This document shows positions 11,207 through 19,930 of a stretch of 39,316 nt of DNA, piece after piece (position 1 is the stretch's first letter; every line of letters starts with the position of its first letter). Source of the DNA: Pirellulales bacterium (GTDB lineage Bacteria > Planctomycetota > Planctomycetia > Pirellulales > JADZDJ01). A model generated the notes under the pieces. It worked only from the letters and a program-made list of their open reading frames with translations, did no database searches and was not told the origin of the DNA. The DNA is taken from assembly GCA_020851115.1 (NCBI GenBank), contig JADZDJ010000182.1, positions 1 to 39,316 of the forward strand, read 5' to 3'. A program made the translations under genes and the position numbers.

Positions 11207-11869
11207 GTGGCCCGCATTCTCATTACTTCCGGACCCACGCGACAGCATCTCGATCCGGTGCGGTATCTGACCAATGCCTCGAGCGGGCGGATGGGGCAAT
11301 CGCTGGCGCAAGCGGCGGTCGATGCCGGCCACGCGGTGATCGTCGTCAGTGGGCCGGTGGAAATTGACTATCCGCCGCGGTGTGAAGTCATTTCGGTGAT
11401 TTCGACGGAAGAGATGCTCGCGACTTGCGAGCGAGTTTTTTCCAATTGCGATGGTTTAATTGGTGTCGCAGCGCCGTGCGATTATCGTCCCGTGAAAGTT
11501 GAAGAGCACAAAATAAAGAAAACCGGAGAGCCGCTCGTGCTGCACCTGGTCGAGACTCCCGATATTGTGGCAACGTTGGCGGTCTCGAAGCGGCCGACTC
11601 AATGGGTCGTTGGTTTTGCGCTGGAGACCGAAGATCAGCGGTTCCGAGCGATTACGAAAATGGAGCAGAAAAGCTGCGACTTAATGGTACTCAACGGGCC
11701 GGAAGCAATCAGCTCGCAAGACAACTCAATCGAAGTCCTCGCGCGCAACGGCGAAGCGGTCGCGAAGATCGTCGGCTCAAAGGGCGATGTCTCTCGGCAG
11801 TTATTTGCCGTTATCGACGAGCGGCTGATTCGAGGTTCAAGCAAAATATCCGACACGCCGCTCGACTAG
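11207..11869 (+). CDS. coaB: phosphopantothenate-cysteine ligase (CoaB domain, stand-alone)
   Basis: Joins cysteine to 4'-phosphopantothenate using a nucleotide triphosphate, the step before CoaC. 220 residues corresponding to the C-terminal half of CoaBC: ILITSGPTRQHLDPVRYLTNASSGRMGQ (nucleotide-binding start), AAPCDYRPVKVEEHKIKK, and FALETED near the catalytic core. A GTG start at 11207 is used; no ATG gives the full N-terminus and no clear Shine-Dalgarno is visible, consistent with translational coupling to coaC 10 nt upstream. Confidence 0.9.
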   Translation: MARILITSGPTRQHLDPVRYLTNASSGRMGQSLAQAAVDAGHAVIVVSGPVEIDYPPRCEVISVISTEEMLATCERVFSNCDGLIGVAAPCDYRPVKVEEHKIKKTGEPLVLHLVETPDIVATLAVSKRPTQWVVGFALETEDQRFRAITKMEQKSCDLMVLNGPEAISSQDNSIEVLARNGEAVAKIVGSKGDVSRQLFAVIDERLIRGSSKISDTPLD

Positions 11870-12397
11870 ACCTTTGATCAACATGTCTGGCCGGAGAGTC
11901 TTGCTGAGGCGACAACAACAAGTGCATCGACAAACGCGGCTTTCCTGCTTGTTGCTTGATTTCATACCCTGATAACCCCATCGGGAAAACGGCAATGATC
12001 GGGGCCGAGGGCACATCACCGATCATCGGTCAAGTTTTCTATCACGATCGGACGTATATGCAATCCCGCCGCAGAAATACGATTGGCGCGGAAGCCACAA
12101 GAAAACGGATCGAACCGCTTTTGATACTAAAGTGGCAGTCTTTCCGCTATGCTATTCTTGACAAGTGACGCGGCCGTCGGCAGATCGGCAGTGACATCGT
12201 TTAAGGTAAACGTCTCACTCCACGAGGCGAAAAAACCTCGGCTAGAGCAAGAGGCCCACATTTTACCTTGCAAACGACACCACGACCGGAAGAATTGGAG
12301 AGTTGCCGTGTCAACACCGGTCCTTTATATTCGCAGGTTCTTTCCGATTTAAGACCCGCGAGCCGGTCAGACGGCATTATTTTTTCGATAACCTGCT
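11870..12397. other. gene-free stretch before the MFS gene
   Basis: About 530 bases with only short frames that do not look coding. A small inverted repeat (cgagg/cctcg around an A-rich loop) is at about 12222-12240, and TTGACA occurs at 12155-12160 without a convincing -10. It presumably contains the promoter for the downstream gene. Confidence 0.5.
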
Positions 12398-14608
12398 GTG
12401 TCTTTGCCATCCGATTCCACCATTTCCGGTACGGCAGTGCGTGCTTCAGCGGATCCCGACACCGTGGGGAGCGCTTCGAGCCTGGGCGCTGCAACAACCG
12501 TAAAAGTGGGCTATGAAAAATTTAGGCCGTCGGCAACGCTCAAATCGCGCAGCTACGTCGGCTTGCTACTATCGCAGTTTCTGGCGGCGTTTAACGATCA
12601 GGCCAGCCATATCGTGGCGCTTTTTTATGCTACCGATATGCTGGTGCGGTTTGCCAAAGTCGCTCCGGACCACATCGATACGAAAGCGTTGATTTCGATC
12701 GTGACCGCGTGCTTTATCACGCCATTTTTTCTGTTCTCGCCGCTGGCGGGCGTTCTGGCCGACAAATACAGCAAGCGCTCGATCATTGTGTTTTGGAAGT
12801 TGGCCGAAGTCTTTATCATGACGATCGCGCTGGTCGGATTTTTGTTGCCACATGCCGCGGGATTGGGCTTCGCTTCGGCAGATACGCTGGCGATTTGGAG
12901 TTCGATTCTCGTCATTTCGGTCGTGTTTATGATGGGGACGCATAGCACATTTTTCATTCCGGCTAAATATGGAGTCATGCCCGAGCTATTGCATACATCG
13001 ATCCTCTCTCGCGGCAACGGCTTGCTCGAAGGGACTAGCTTCGCGGCGAATATTCTCGGCACCGTGTTTGGTGGCTGGCTGTATGGAACCGAGTTCATCA
13101 AGTCGAACATCGAAGTGTCGGGGGCTGCAACCGTGCTGCATCCGGGAAGAGAGTGGATCATCGGTACCGTGTTGCTCGGTTTTGCGGTGCTGGGAGTCAT
13201 CAGCTCGCTGCTGGTGGAGCACATTCCGCCGGCCGCGCCGCATAAGCCGATGATTTGGGAACCGTGGACTCCGATGAAGCAAAATCTCGGCCTGCTACGG
13301 AAATCGAAGTCGCTGGTACTGGCAACCATTGGGATTGCATTTTTCTTATTTATGACACTCTATTTGCGGCAGACGCTGTTGTTTCAAGGCGAAACCAAGG
13401 AAGAAGTCCAGCGCGCGATCAAATTGAATCCAGCGATCGCCGAAGAGGTCGGATTGGAGAAATCGGCGAACCCGGAGCAACTTGGCAAACACGCCAAAGA
13501 TGCGAAAACCGAATTCGAAGTGGCGCTGCTGATCGGCTTTGTCGGGCTAGGCGTCGGTATCGGATGCTCGCTCGCAGGTTATTTCTCTGGAAATCGGCTG
13601 GAGTTGGGGTTGGTGCCCATTGGACTGGCACTGTTGATCGTTTGCACTGCGACAATGGCTGTGGTCGTGCCCCACAAAGCGAGAATGATTGCCTGTTTGA
13701 TCGCGGTGGGCACCGCAGCCGGACTATATATCGTGCCGCTGTATACGCTGCTGCAACACCGCGCGCCGAAGGAGAGCAAAGGAAGCCTGGTGGCGACGAG
13801 CAATTTCTTGAACGTGACCGGCGGGCTGATTGCAGTGATCGTGTTCTTTTTGGCAACCGCCGGTTTGCAGTTCGTGCTCGATTTGAAGCTGCACTATGCC
13901 GATGCGCGGAGCGATCCGCTGAAGGTGACGGCCTATCTGCACCAATTGGTGCGCGAAAGCCAGATTCCAAAACTACTGTTTTTGGGCGCGAGCCTGGTGA
14001 CAATCGGCATGTTGCTGCTGCTTTGGTGGCAACGGCCCGACTTCATGTTGCGAGCGATTTCGTGGCTTCGCTCGTCGCGACGTCGACATTTACAAGCACT
14101 TGGGCTTGACAACATTCCGGCCAACGGCCAAGTGATCTTGGTAAGCAACTGCCGCGACTTTAATCATTGGGTATTGGTAGTATCGACCTTGGACCGCTTT
14201 GCGCGATTTGTGGCGCCGCACGATACGGGCGGCGACGATTTTTTGCGCAGTCTGGCTGTACGGAATGGGGTAATGATCGCCGCGGGTCCAAAGATTCGCC
14301 TGGCCGAAGAAGATCATGCGCTGGCACGTGGTTTGGTTACCCTGGGGCAAGGCAATATTCTCGGCCTTAGTCTTGAAGATGGCTATGTCGGCGACCACGG
14401 ACAGCAGTTTTCCGGCGAGCACTTGCTGGCTGAACTCCGCAACAAAGTTCCGGCCGGCATCTTGCCGGTTTACTGCGGCGAGAACCCGATTCATCCCGAA
14501 GCCGGTTGGAAATCCGACGGCCGCACGTTCGTCGCCATTGGCGAACCGCTGGCGGCCAACGCGCATGTCGAGGAAATTCGTGCAGCGATTGCCGCGCTCG
14601 GGAGTTGA
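12398..14608 (+). CDS. MFS transporter fused to a degenerate PlsC-type acyltransferase domain (LplT-Aas-like)
   Basis: The N-terminal ~540 residues form a 12-helix major facilitator like LplT, the lysophospholipid flippase (AFNDQASHIVALFYATD, SPLAGVLADKYSKRSIIVF). The last ~175 residues align with the PlsC domain that follows in Aas-type fusions (GQVILVSN..., ...PAGILPVYCGENP). The acyltransferase catalytic HX4D box reads NCRDFNH and the FPEG box reads SLEDG, so both key motifs are missing; the domain is unlikely to be an active acyltransferase. Start GTG at 12398 is tentative. Expected role: moving lysophospholipids across the inner membrane, with the C-terminal domain possibly a binding or regulatory remnant. 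Confidence 0.8.
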   Translation: MSLPSDSTISGTAVRASADPDTVGSASSLGAATTVKVGYEKFRPSATLKSRSYVGLLLSQFLAAFNDQASHIVALFYATDMLVRFAKVAPDHIDTKALISIVTACFITPFFLFSPLAGVLADKYSKRSIIVFWKLAEVFIMTIALVGFLLPHAAGLGFASADTLAIWSSILVISVVFMMGTHSTFFIPAKYGVMPELLHTSILSRGNGLLEGTSFAANILGTVFGGWLYGTEFIKSNIEVSGAATVLHPGREWIIGTVLLGFAVLGVISSLLVEHIPPAAPHKPMIWEPWTPMKQNLGLLRKSKSLVLATIGIAFFLFMTLYLRQTLLFQGETKEEVQRAIKLNPAIAEEVGLEKSANPEQLGKHAKDAKTEFEVALLIGFVGLGVGIGCSLAGYFSGNRLELGLVPIGLALLIVCTATMAVVVPHKARMIACLIAVGTAAGLYIVPLYTLLQHRAPKESKGSLVATSNFLNVTGGLIAVIVFFLATAGLQFVLDLKLHYADARSDPLKVTAYLHQLVRESQIPKLLFLGASLVTIGMLLLLWWQRPDFMLRAISWLRSSRRRHLQALGLDNIPANGQVILVSNCRDFNHWVLVVSTLDRFARFVAPHDTGGDDFLRSLAVRNGVMIAAGPKIRLAEEDHALARGLVTLGQGNILGLSLEDGYVGDHGQQFSGEHLLAELRNKVPAGILPVYCGENPIHPEAGWKSDGRTFVAIGEPLAANAHVEEIRAAIAALGS

Positions 14609-14641
14609 ACTTTGAATGGACGAGTGGTCGAGATTCGTGGA

Positions 14642-15229
14642 ATGCCATTGATGCAGCCTCCCTTTCCACGCACGCTAATTTTAGCCAGCCGCTCGCCGCG
14701 TCGGCGGGAATTGTTGGCCGCGGCAGGATACGAGTTCGAGGTGGTTCCCGCGGACGAGTCGGTCGAATGCAACGGGGCGTGCAGCCGAGAAAGTCCAGCC
14801 GAATTGGTTGCCCGGCTGGCTTATGCAAAAGCGGCCGACGTGGCACAAAGGGTCGGCCGCAGCATGATCGTGGCCTGCGATACGGTCGCCGAGTGCGACG
14901 GCCAAATTCTCGGCAAGCCGCCTGACGTGAATCTTGCCCGGAGAATGCTGGAAATGCTTCGGGGTCGGGAACATCGCGTTCTGACCGGGTTGTGCGTGTG
15001 GGATTATCCCGACCGGCCGCCAGAGACGCGCGTGGCGGTGACGCGGTTGCGAATGGATTTTCTCAGCGACGCACAGATCGACGAATACTTGGAATCGTAT
15101 CTGTGGGAAGGTAAATCGGGGGCGTTCGGCTATCAAGACCGCCACGGCTGGTTGCAAATCGTCGAGGGGAGCGAGTCGAATGTCGTTGGGCTGCCAATGG
15201 AGTTGCTGGGGAAGATGCTGGGAGAATGA
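14642..15229 (+). CDS. maf: Maf-family nucleoside triphosphate pyrophosphatase
   Basis: House-cleaning enzyme that hydrolyses non-canonical or surplus nucleotides to monophosphates. Motifs: LILASRSPRRRELL, ADESVE, VACDTVAECDGQILGKP and the C-terminal EGKSGAFGYQDRHGW. About 195 residues, the normal size. Three starts are possible: TTG 14612, ATG 14642, ATG 14651. ATG 14642 is taken as a compromise because family members begin a few residues before LILASRSP; none has a strong ribosome-binding site. Which substrate subgroup (dTTP/UTP or m7GTP) cannot be decided by eye. Confidence 0.93.
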   Translation: MPLMQPPFPRTLILASRSPRRRELLAAAGYEFEVVPADESVECNGACSRESPAELVARLAYAKAADVAQRVGRSMIVACDTVAECDGQILGKPPDVNLARRMLEMLRGREHRVLTGLCVWDYPDRPPETRVAVTRLRMDFLSDAQIDEYLESYLWEGKSGAFGYQDRHGWLQIVEGSESNVVGLPMELLGKMLGE

Positions 15230-15387
15230 AAAAGCAAAATGTAGAACGACAGTTTCTATGGCGGTCGAGTGCTTGCTTTCTTGGATTGGTGAAAATGGAA
15301 AGCGATGCTCAGGTCTAATTGCAGCCGAGCAGAAAAATAAGGCGCAAGCGCACTACTTTCCGCTTGGCCAAGCGTGAGAAGTCTCTG

Positions 15388-15417
15388 AAAAAAGCAGGGG
15401 CGTCGTAATGCCGCCCC
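15388..15417 (-). terminator. Rho-independent terminator of the Cys-rich gene pair
   Basis: On the minus strand GGGGCG / CGCCCC stem with a 9-nt loop, then TG C and six T residues. It lies about 35 nt beyond the stop of the Cys-rich gene at 15452. Confidence 0.75.
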
Positions 15418-15451
15418 CGCCGTACTTGACAATCGTCGTGATCTTCATTGA

Positions 15452-15850
15452 TTACGACTTCTTGCAGCCGCACTTGCCGCACTTGCAGACATCGCAAGAG
15501 CAACTCTCGCCGTTGCAATTGGGGCACTTGCAGTCTTCGCATCCGCAATCGGCAGCAGTGGCGGCAGCAGTCGCCGCTACGGCTGGCGCGATCAGAGTAT
15601 CACAGCACGACGCCTGCGGCTTCGAGCAGCAGGACGCCGCGGCGGTTGTCGTCGCCGCTTTGCAGCCGCAACTCCCGCACTCGCAATCGACACAAGAGCA
15701 TGTGCCATCGCAATTGGGGCAGGCACAATCGACGCAACCGCATTCGGCCTTAGCCAAATTGCTCGAAACGCGATTGCCGGCGAAGGCAAATGCGTACGTC
15801 AGCCCCATCGCCGCTACCAAGAGTAGGGCGATCACAGATAAACGCTTCAT
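15452..15850 (-). CDS. exported metallothionein-like Cys-rich protein with duplicated Cys module
   Basis: 132 residues with a clear signal peptide (MKRLSVIALLLVAAMG... to about AFA at residue 24). The mature part has 26 cysteines: two modules of 11, each following CGCxDCxCPNC...CSCxxCxCGxCGCK, joined by an Ala/Thr linker with two CC pairs. This pattern suggests dense binding of soft metals (Cu, Zn, Cd) or a disulfide-knotted secreted peptide. Shine-Dalgarno AAGGAG lies 7 nt before the ATG. It is 73 nt downstream of another exported Cys-rich gene and ends at a terminator. Exported metallothionein-like proteins are unusual because classical ones are cytosolic. Not assigned to a named family. 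Confidence 0.85.
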   Translation of the reverse strand: MKRLSVIALLLVAAMGLTYAFAFAGNRVSSNLAKAECGCVDCACPNCDGTCSCVDCECGSCGCKAATTTAAASCCSKPQASCCDTLIAPAVAATAAATAADCGCEDCKCPNCNGESCSCDVCKCGKCGCKKS

Positions 15851-15923
15851 GGAAAAACTCCTTAGAGAAAAAATGGTTGAGAACTCACCTGACGAACTGA
15901 TCTAAAAGCGCAGTTGAAGCGAG

Positions 15924-16376
15924 TCATTTCAACCAAATGCAATAGAGGGCCAGCAGCGGCGGGCCCGTGGGAGTTTTCGCCCGATCGATTAACAGACTAC
16001 ACTTGGCCTCGGCGACTCGATCGACAGTCGCTGCCAAGTGCGCCGTCAGCCCAAAAAAGTGATCTAGGGACGTTTGCGTGAGTTTATCGCGAACTAGCAC
16101 CTGCGGCGATAATTTCACACACGTACAATGAGTCGGTTGGGTTTCAGCGGATTGGGCCGCCTTCGCCTTACCGCAGCACAACCGATCGCACGATTGGCAG
16201 CCATTGGTCTCGGTTTTTTCAGCAACCGATTCCTTATTTTCAGTTGCCTGACAATCCGAACATTTGGAACGAACGCCATTGCTATAGCAGCAGCAAGGCA
16301 AAAGTGCCGCCGCCAGCGGGTTCACCGCTAGCGCAAACACTAAAAACGACAACGTAATTGCTCGAAAGAATTGCAT
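15924..16376 (-). CDS. exported Cys-rich protein, unknown function
   Basis: 150 residues with an N-terminal signal peptide (hydrophobic 6-24, AAA near 22-24). It has 13 cysteines, including a CCC triplet right after the signal, CSDC, CQSC, LCC and CTC; the second half is Cys-poor with a hydrophobic stretch (HFFGLTAHLAA). It is probably cotranscribed with the metallothionein-like gene 73 nt downstream. The CxxC pairs suggest metal or thiol chemistry in the periplasm, by analogy only. No strong Shine-Dalgarno precedes the ATG at 16376. Confidence 0.75.
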   Translation of the reverse strand: MQFFRAITLSFLVFALAVNPLAAALLPCCCYSNGVRSKCSDCQATENKESVAEKTETNGCQSCDRLCCGKAKAAQSAETQPTHCTCVKLSPQVLVRDKLTQTSLDHFFGLTAHLAATVDRVAEAKCSLLIDRAKTPTGPPLLALYCIWLK

Positions 16377-16751
16377 CGCAGTCGATCAGACCATCGTCAC
16401 GGTTCGACAAGTACACGGATTCGATGCACCGCGCAGTAGGGCGACCGATACATCGGCTCCATTGCAGCCTCCAAGCTTATGATGAGGGCTTGGAATCCTC
16501 AATCGATTATAGGGAAACCGGCGGGAATGGCAAGTCCGAGTTTACCGTAACCAGAAGTGGCAGAAGTGGCGTGTTAAGGCTAACCCAAGATAAAGAGTTT
16601 GGGTTCGATTTTCAGAATTTTGAGACTCGAATCGAACACAAGTCCAATGGTGCTGGGGCGTGAAACGTCGAAAGGCGAAATAGTGAAGACCTACTTCGTT
16701 GACTTCTCTCCAAGCCGTGGCTTGCTGAACTGCTGGACGTGACCTCGAATC

Positions 16752-16853
16752 TCACAACACGCTGAATCGCTGATCGACGGTGAGCGTATTCAGCCGGTTG
16801 CCGAAGGCGTCGTATTGGGCGTGGTCCAGAGGTTCCACCACACCGCCAACAGC
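16752..16853 (-). pseudogene. scrap of an RHS/YD-repeat protein gene
   Basis: A 33-codon window between two in-frame stops encodes DHAQYDAFGNRLNTLTVDQ, in which YDAFGNR is the hallmark of RHS/YD-repeat proteins. There is no start, no further repeats and no continuation, so it is a decayed fragment. It lies in a gene-free stretch (16377-16903) that otherwise shows only a small duplicated agaagtggc and short palindromes. Confidence 0.55.
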
Positions 16854-16903
16854 TTATGCCAAGTCGGGCAGCCTTTTTCTATAGGAGCAGTGAGAATTGC
16901 AGG

Positions 16904-17452
16904 CTAGTTCGCGTTCCCCACGTCGATCGATTGCGGCGGCGGCAGTTTGACGGCCGGCAAGTTCTGATAGTAGCTGTTCTTGACGGCGTTGACGTACTCC
17001 GCCGGCGTGCCCAACACTTGCGAATCGGAAACCAGCACTTCCGGCATGGGGCCTTGGACTAATTGAGCGACTGCTTGCTGTGCGGCGTCCAGCCGCTTGG
17101 CGGTGGCTTCTTGGGTCCAGGCTCGTTCAATAAACACGGTGCGGAAGTCTGGTGGGGGTTGCGTTAAGATCGTGCGCAGTTTGGCCATCCCCGCAGGAGA
17201 GAGTTTGTCGCCGCTGGGATCGAAATGTGCCGGACCAAGCAAGTTTTGCATCTGCCAGCCTTTCGCCACCTGGGCGTCGTACACGCACCAGACGCTAGCA
17301 CGGTCAGGATAGACGAACGGCTCGGGCCAGCAATTGTTGCGATGCCAGTCGGTCCAGAAATTTTGCCAACAATCGGTAAACCAATCGGCGGCCGATCCCG
17401 TTGCGACGGCAGCGGACCAAACCACGAATGCTAGCACGATGCGGCAAGCCAT
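16904..17452 (-). CDS. exported protein downstream of tadC, possibly OmpA-like
   Basis: 182 residues. The start at 17452 is chosen because AGGAG lies about 9 nt upstream and gives a good signal peptide (MACRIVLAFVVWSAAVATGSA). The mature N-terminus is rich in Trp and Cys (DWFTDCWQNFWTDWHRNNCW). The middle part, HFDPSGDKLSPAGMAKLRTI, resembles the F-x-x-G-x-x-L-s-x-x-g-x-x-x-L pattern of OmpA-type peptidoglycan-binding domains, but the domain is too short and diverged to be sure. As the last gene behind the Tad cluster it might help anchor the machine in the envelope; this is inference from position. Confidence 0.65.
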   Translation of the reverse strand: MACRIVLAFVVWSAAVATGSAADWFTDCWQNFWTDWHRNNCWPEPFVYPDRASVWCVYDAQVAKGWQMQNLLGPAHFDPSGDKLSPAGMAKLRTILTQPPPDFRTVFIERAWTQEATAKRLDAAQQAVAQLVQGPMPEVLVSDSQVLGTPAEYVNAVKNSYYQNLPAVKLPPPQSIDVGNAN

Positions 17453-17742
17453 AAAGGCATCTCCTGTCCAAGTAGCCGAGTCTCTACGAGACTCGCGTCG
17501 ATATTCTGGCGAAGGCCGATCCGCCCTCAAATCCACACGCCTGAGCGAGACTCGGTTGCACGACGATTGTCGGCCATCATGGCCTATCGGCAGGAAAATG
17601 CCGCAGACTCCGCAGTGGCAAGATCAATCGGTAGCCACGGAATAATCGGCAGAGTTTAACAGGGGATGTTTCGTGTTTCGCATCTTGCGAGCGCACAAGC
17701 GAAGCATCGGTCGTCCGAGACTCGCAGCGAACCCTGAAATCT

Positions 17743-18735
17743 CTATCGCGCTCCCATGACGGGGAACATTTCGCGAACCATCGTGATTGCCGCAGGGCCA
17801 ACGAGTACGACGAAAATGCCTGGAAAGATGAAGATCACCAGCGGAAAGATAAGCTTAACCGCGGTTTTTGCCGCCTTTTCCTCCGCCAATTGACGTCTTC
17901 GCGTTCGCATCGCGTCGCTTTGCACGCGTAACGCTTGCGCAACACTGGAGCCGAATTTGTCGGCTTGAATCAGAATCGCGGCCAGGCTACGGAGGTCGTC
18001 GACGCCGGTGCGCTCGCCCAGGTCGTGCAACACTTCGGTGCGGGCCTTACCCATTTGCAAATGGAAATTGCACAAACTGAATTCTTCGGAAATTACGCGC
18101 GCGGTGCGCTTCATTTCTTCGGCGACTTTCCGCATCGCCTGATCGAGCCCCAGTCCGGCCTCGACGCACACCACGAGCAGATCGAGTGCATCGGGCAGAC
18201 CGAGAAATATCTGCTGCTTGCGACCGCGTCCCATGAACCAAACAACCAGATCGGGCAAATAGAACAAAAAAGCCGCGATGCACACTGTGTACATCAGTGC
18301 ATTTTTACCCGCGCCGTAGGCGATCAGCGTGCCTCCGCCACCCAAAAACAAGCCGGCAATCAGGCCGGCGAACTTGAGGCCGAGGAACATCGTCGCAGCA
18401 CCGTCGCCACGAAATCCGGCCTGCGACAATTTTCGGCGGAGCTTGCTGGTTTCGCCTTCACTTTTCGGCTGTAACGGTTTCGACAGCACGGGAGACGCCT
18501 TTTCCAACACCTTGGACATCGTGTCTCCTTTTTTTCCTTTGCCTGCCACGACGTCTCGGCGGCGTGCGAGCGGATTTTTCAGTTCATCGAGTCGTTCGTG
18601 TACTCGGGTCGGCCGCCCGGCGACGACTTCCAACATCCAGAACGCCGCGACGGCAAACAGCCCGAAGACAGCGAACGGAACCAATTTTTCCCAGCTAATC
18701 AGGGCGGCAGCGACGATGATGGATGCGTTATTCAT
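17743..18735 (-). CDS. tadC: Tad pilus platform protein TadC (type II secretion F domain)
   Basis: Inner-membrane platform protein of the type IVc (Flp) pilus machine, working with TadB. 330 residues from ATG 18735: an N-terminal helix (about 12-35), a basic cytosolic region, paired helices at about 110-165, then the T2SF domain with LPDALDLLVVCVEAGLGLDQA and ILIQADKFGSSVAQALRVQSD, ending with a hydrophobic segment (IFPLVIFIFPGIFVVLVGP). A longer frame from a TTG at 18777 is less likely. It follows tadB by 126 nt. Confidence 0.93.
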   Translation of the reverse strand: MNNASIIVAAALISWEKLVPFAVFGLFAVAAFWMLEVVAGRPTRVHERLDELKNPLARRRDVVAGKGKKGDTMSKVLEKASPVLSKPLQPKSEGETSKLRRKLSQAGFRGDGAATMFLGLKFAGLIAGLFLGGGGTLIAYGAGKNALMYTVCIAAFLFYLPDLVVWFMGRGRKQQIFLGLPDALDLLVVCVEAGLGLDQAMRKVAEEMKRTARVISEEFSLCNFHLQMGKARTEVLHDLGERTGVDDLRSLAAILIQADKFGSSVAQALRVQSDAMRTRRRQLAEEKAAKTAVKLIFPLVIFIFPGIFVVLVGPAAITMVREMFPVMGAR

Positions 18736-18861
18736 AGCAGTCGGTCGCGCACATCGATTGTGCGTCAGCACTGACAATCAATTTGGATCGTGATTGCCAA
18801 GATTGAAACAAATGACTGGAAAGACCATTCCTTTCACGCATCGAGTCGCGCGACCCATGCG

Positions 18862-19827
18862 TTACACTTTGATATTCACAATTTTTCTGATTACCAATGC
18901 ACCTAAAATCTGCATCACCACGCCGCCGGCGAGCATTTTCTTGCCGATCGGATCGGTGAATAGCACGGCAACATAATCGGGGTTCAAGTACCACACGGCA
19001 ATGAACAGCAGCGGCGGTAGCGCCAGCAGCACGATACCCGACAGCCGGCCTTCACCCGTGAGGGCTTGCACTTGGCCCCAAATCTGAAACCGTTCGCGAA
19101 TCAGGTGGCCGATTTTGTCGAGAATCTCGGCCAAATCGCCACCGGTCTGCTTCTGCAAGATCACCGCGGTGGCAAAGAATCGCAAGTCGAGATTTGGAAC
19201 CCGCTCCGTCAGGCTTTGCAGGGCGTCGTTCATGGCGATGCCGAGGTTTTGTTCCTCGTGTACACGGTTGAATTCCACGTTGATCGGTTCCGACATTTCC
19301 TCGGCGACCAGGTGAAAACCAGCCGACAAGCTGTGTCCCGCTCGCAAGGCGCGGGCCATCAACTCCAAAGCGTCGGGGAGTTGTTTGGCGAAATTCCGCA
19401 GTCGCTTGCGACGCCGCAAAATGAGCCACAACATCGGTAAGATGCCGGTGAGGATCGCGAACGCCGGAACGATCGCCGCATTGACGCGCGTCGCCGCTCC
19501 GGCGACGGCGCCGGCCGCAGCCATGCACGCGGTAATGATCAAGAATTTCGGCGGCGTGAGATTGGTATCGGCCTGCTCGAACAGCAAGCTCAAATTGCGG
19601 AACTTCGCCAGAAACTCCGCGATGGCGCCTTGAGTCGAGTCGAGCGGTTGCGCCAAAACGCCGCTCTCGACAATACTTGCCTTGGCACCGCTCGCTTTGC
19701 CGGCCGCGATAAATGCCAGCCGTTCCTCCGCGCGCGAGCTTTCGCTGCCGCGAAACATCATCGCCACGGCGCCGACCAGTGCGGCAACGCCGAAAAAGGC
19801 GGCAAGGGAAATTAATAGTGGAGACAT
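18862..19827 (-). CDS. tadB: Tad pilus platform protein TadB (type II secretion F domain)
   Basis: Inner-membrane platform partner of TadC. 321 residues from ATG 19827 (MSPLLISLAAFFGVAALVGAV, an N-terminal membrane helix). Paired helices at about 95-140 precede the T2SF signature FAKQLPDALELMARALRAG and LQKQTGGDLAEILDKIGHLI. The frame is open further upstream but those residues are not helix-like and are excluded. The gap to tadA (103 nt) carries a GGTCGGTG-type repeat. Confidence 0.94.
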   Translation of the reverse strand: MSPLLISLAAFFGVAALVGAVAMMFRGSESSRAEERLAFIAAGKASGAKASIVESGVLAQPLDSTQGAIAEFLAKFRNLSLLFEQADTNLTPPKFLIITACMAAAGAVAGAATRVNAAIVPAFAILTGILPMLWLILRRRKRLRNFAKQLPDALELMARALRAGHSLSAGFHLVAEEMSEPINVEFNRVHEEQNLGIAMNDALQSLTERVPNLDLRFFATAVILQKQTGGDLAEILDKIGHLIRERFQIWGQVQALTGEGRLSGIVLLALPPLLFIAVWYLNPDYVAVLFTDPIGKKMLAGGVVMQILGALVIRKIVNIKV

Positions 19828-19842
19828 GGGTAAGCAGCGACT

Positions 19843-19930
19843 CGACGATCGGTGGTTGAATGTTCTTTGCCAGCGGTCGGTGGTCGTCGGATTCGCAACA
19901 GACGGCTGACCACAGACCACGGACGATCGA
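19843..19930. repeat. imperfect palindromic intergenic repeat between tadA and tadB
   Basis: The left side (cgatcggtggtt...ggtcggtggtcgtc) and right side (gaccacagaccacggacgat) are imperfect inverted copies. A related string is at 3254-3290. It would form a hairpin in the tad transcript; a role in processing or graded expression is possible but not shown. Confidence 0.45.

Noticed and set aside
13255-14109. 284-codon frame inside the MFS gene
   Set aside because: Arg-rich out-of-frame shadow; the overlapping frame is clearly the LplT-like transporter.
15452-15850. CRISPR- or satellite-like repeat
   Set aside because: The repetitive look comes from a duplicated Cys-codon module in a coding frame with signal peptide, ribosome-binding site and terminator.
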